From positions 1 to 7,329 of the forward strand of contig JAJQHF010000158.1 of assembly GCA_021199975.1 (NCBI GenBank): a DNA stretch of 7,329 nucleotides. Direction: 5' to 3'. Below the pieces are notes generated by a model that did no database searches, was not told where the DNA came from, and saw only the letters and a program-made list of their open reading frames with translations. Origin of the DNA: Candidatus Gastranaerophilales bacterium (lineage in GTDB: Bacteria > Cyanobacteriota > Vampirovibrionia > Gastranaerophilales > Gastranaerophilaceae). Shown here piece by piece: positions 7,119-7,329 of this stretch. Both the position numbers and the translations under genes were made by a program. Position 1 is the stretch's first letter. The number at the start of each line of letters is the position of its first letter.

Positions 7119-7205
7119 GGAAAGATAATGTTTTTTATTTCTTCCCCCTGTGTTTTTTGCATACGCAAAAACAATGTGGTCAGAAACAAAAAATATTACC
7201 TTTCC
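7119..7205 (+). repeat. 23-bp imperfect inverted repeat enclosing a nested hairpin; possible structured leader or small RNA
   Basis: The arms are 7119-7141 and 7183-7205. On the plus strand they pair with 20 Watson-Crick pairs, one G-U (7130/7194) and two A-C mismatches (7125/7199 and 7137/7187). The 41-nt interior contains a second stem: TTTTTGC (7154-7160) and GCAAAAA (7165-7171) around an ATAC tetraloop, extendable by TG/CA past one bulged T. The loop segment TCCCC (7143-7147) can pair with GGGGA (7223-7227), giving a possible pseudoknot. The structure begins about 50 nt after the predicted start at 7071 and ends 3 nt before GGAGG (7209-7213). It is not a typical intrinsic terminator: the stem is AT-rich and no long T-run follows either arm. 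I could not match it to a known riboswitch, 6S, SRP or tmRNA signature. A decayed miniature transposable element is another option. Confidence 0.6.
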
Positions 7206-7208
7206 TTT

Positions 7209-7213
7209 GGAGG
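7209..7213 (+). promoter_or_regulatory. Strong ribosome-binding site for the last gene
   Basis: GGAGG lies 7 nt before GTG at 7221, the best Shine-Dalgarno in the window; most other genes here have weak or none. It is what favours the GTG over the in-frame ATG at 7266, which has only GAGG (7254-7257) 8 nt upstream. The site lies directly beside the right arm of the hairpin, so the structure could affect its accessibility. Confidence 0.55.
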
Positions 7214-7220
7214 ATTTTAG

Positions 7221-7329
7221 GTGGGGAGAAGGATAAATAGAATACAATCTGTAGAGGAATATGCTATGGGATTAAATTATTTATTTTACATTGTTTATGT
7301 TTTTTTTATAATTATAATCAGTTCTATGC
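7221..7329 (+). CDS. N-terminus of an unidentified membrane protein, cut by window edge
   Basis: An open frame runs from GTG at 7221 to the right edge (36 codons), with an in-frame TAG immediately upstream at 7218-7220. The product starts with a basic segment (MGRRINRIQSVEEYA) and then a hydrophobic stretch (LNYLFYIVYVFFIIIISS, residues 18-35), as in a membrane anchor or first transmembrane helix. If ATG at 7266 is the true start, the protein begins MGLNYLFYIVYV and the first 15 codons become leader. Too little is present to name a family. A short secretion or translocase subunit is conceivable but unsupported. It follows miaA on the same strand and may have its own promoter at 7059. Confidence 0.5.
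   Translation, partial: MGRRINRIQSVEEYAMGLNYLFYIVYVFFIIIISSM

Noticed and set aside
7064..7205. Intrinsic terminator after miaA
   Set aside because: The hairpin arms are AT-rich and no T-run follows the right arm (TTTGGAGG follows). The T-rich run 7131-7140 lies within the left arm and is not preceded by a GC-rich stem.
7038..7247. Minus-strand ORF of 69 codons across the interval after miaA
   Set aside because: It runs through the long inverted repeat and into the end of miaA, has no recognisable domain, and its open frame is easily explained by AT-rich chance. A start at its right end would overlap the next gene.

Overview
This is an AT-rich bacterial chromosomal window (about 70% A+T by eye, not counted). 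It holds two divergently transcribed gene groups around an intergenic control region at 5184-5343. The content is mostly housekeeping and envelope genes; there is no phage, IS, CRISPR, tRNA or rRNA signal. The best taxonomic hint is YidC. It lacks the Gram-negative P1 domain but has a large extracytoplasmic insertion between its second and third membrane segments, an arrangement I recall from cyanobacterial YidC. With the low G+C, this fits a non-photosynthetic cyanobacterial relative (Vampirovibrionia/Melainabacteria, e.g. Gastranaerophilales). That is an inference, not a proof.

Minus-strand group, read right to left: a processive-type family 2 glycosyltransferase (5183-3813), yidC (3794-2697, GTG start), queA (2697-1660), and a polytopic GT-C-type glycosyltransferase that begins at 1654 and runs off the left edge of the window. 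The spacings are 18 nt, a 1-nt overlap (TAATG) and 5 nt, so this looks like one tightly packed operon. It joins two envelope-glycan enzymes to the membrane insertase and a tRNA-queuosine enzyme. The whole of 1-1654 is coding on the minus strand, although no closed ORF is found there because the gene is cut by the edge.

Plus-strand group: an unrecognised six-segment membrane protein (5344-6198), miaA (6149-7063, overlapping the previous gene by 50 nt), then a structured interval and the first codons of another membrane protein (7221 to the right edge). The first gene has an extended -10 box (TGTTATAAT) placed so that transcription should begin on or next to its ATG, predicting a leaderless mRNA.

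The most unusual stretch is 7059-7265. A perfect TATAAT overlaps the miaA stop codon. About 50 nt after the predicted start of transcription there is a 23-bp imperfect inverted repeat around a nested hairpin. It ends 3 nt before a strong GGAGG ribosome-binding site for the last gene. This could be a structured regulatory leader or a small RNA. I could not match it to a known family.

Two tRNA anticodon-loop modification genes lie here in divergent units: QueA acts at position 34 and MiaA at position 37.
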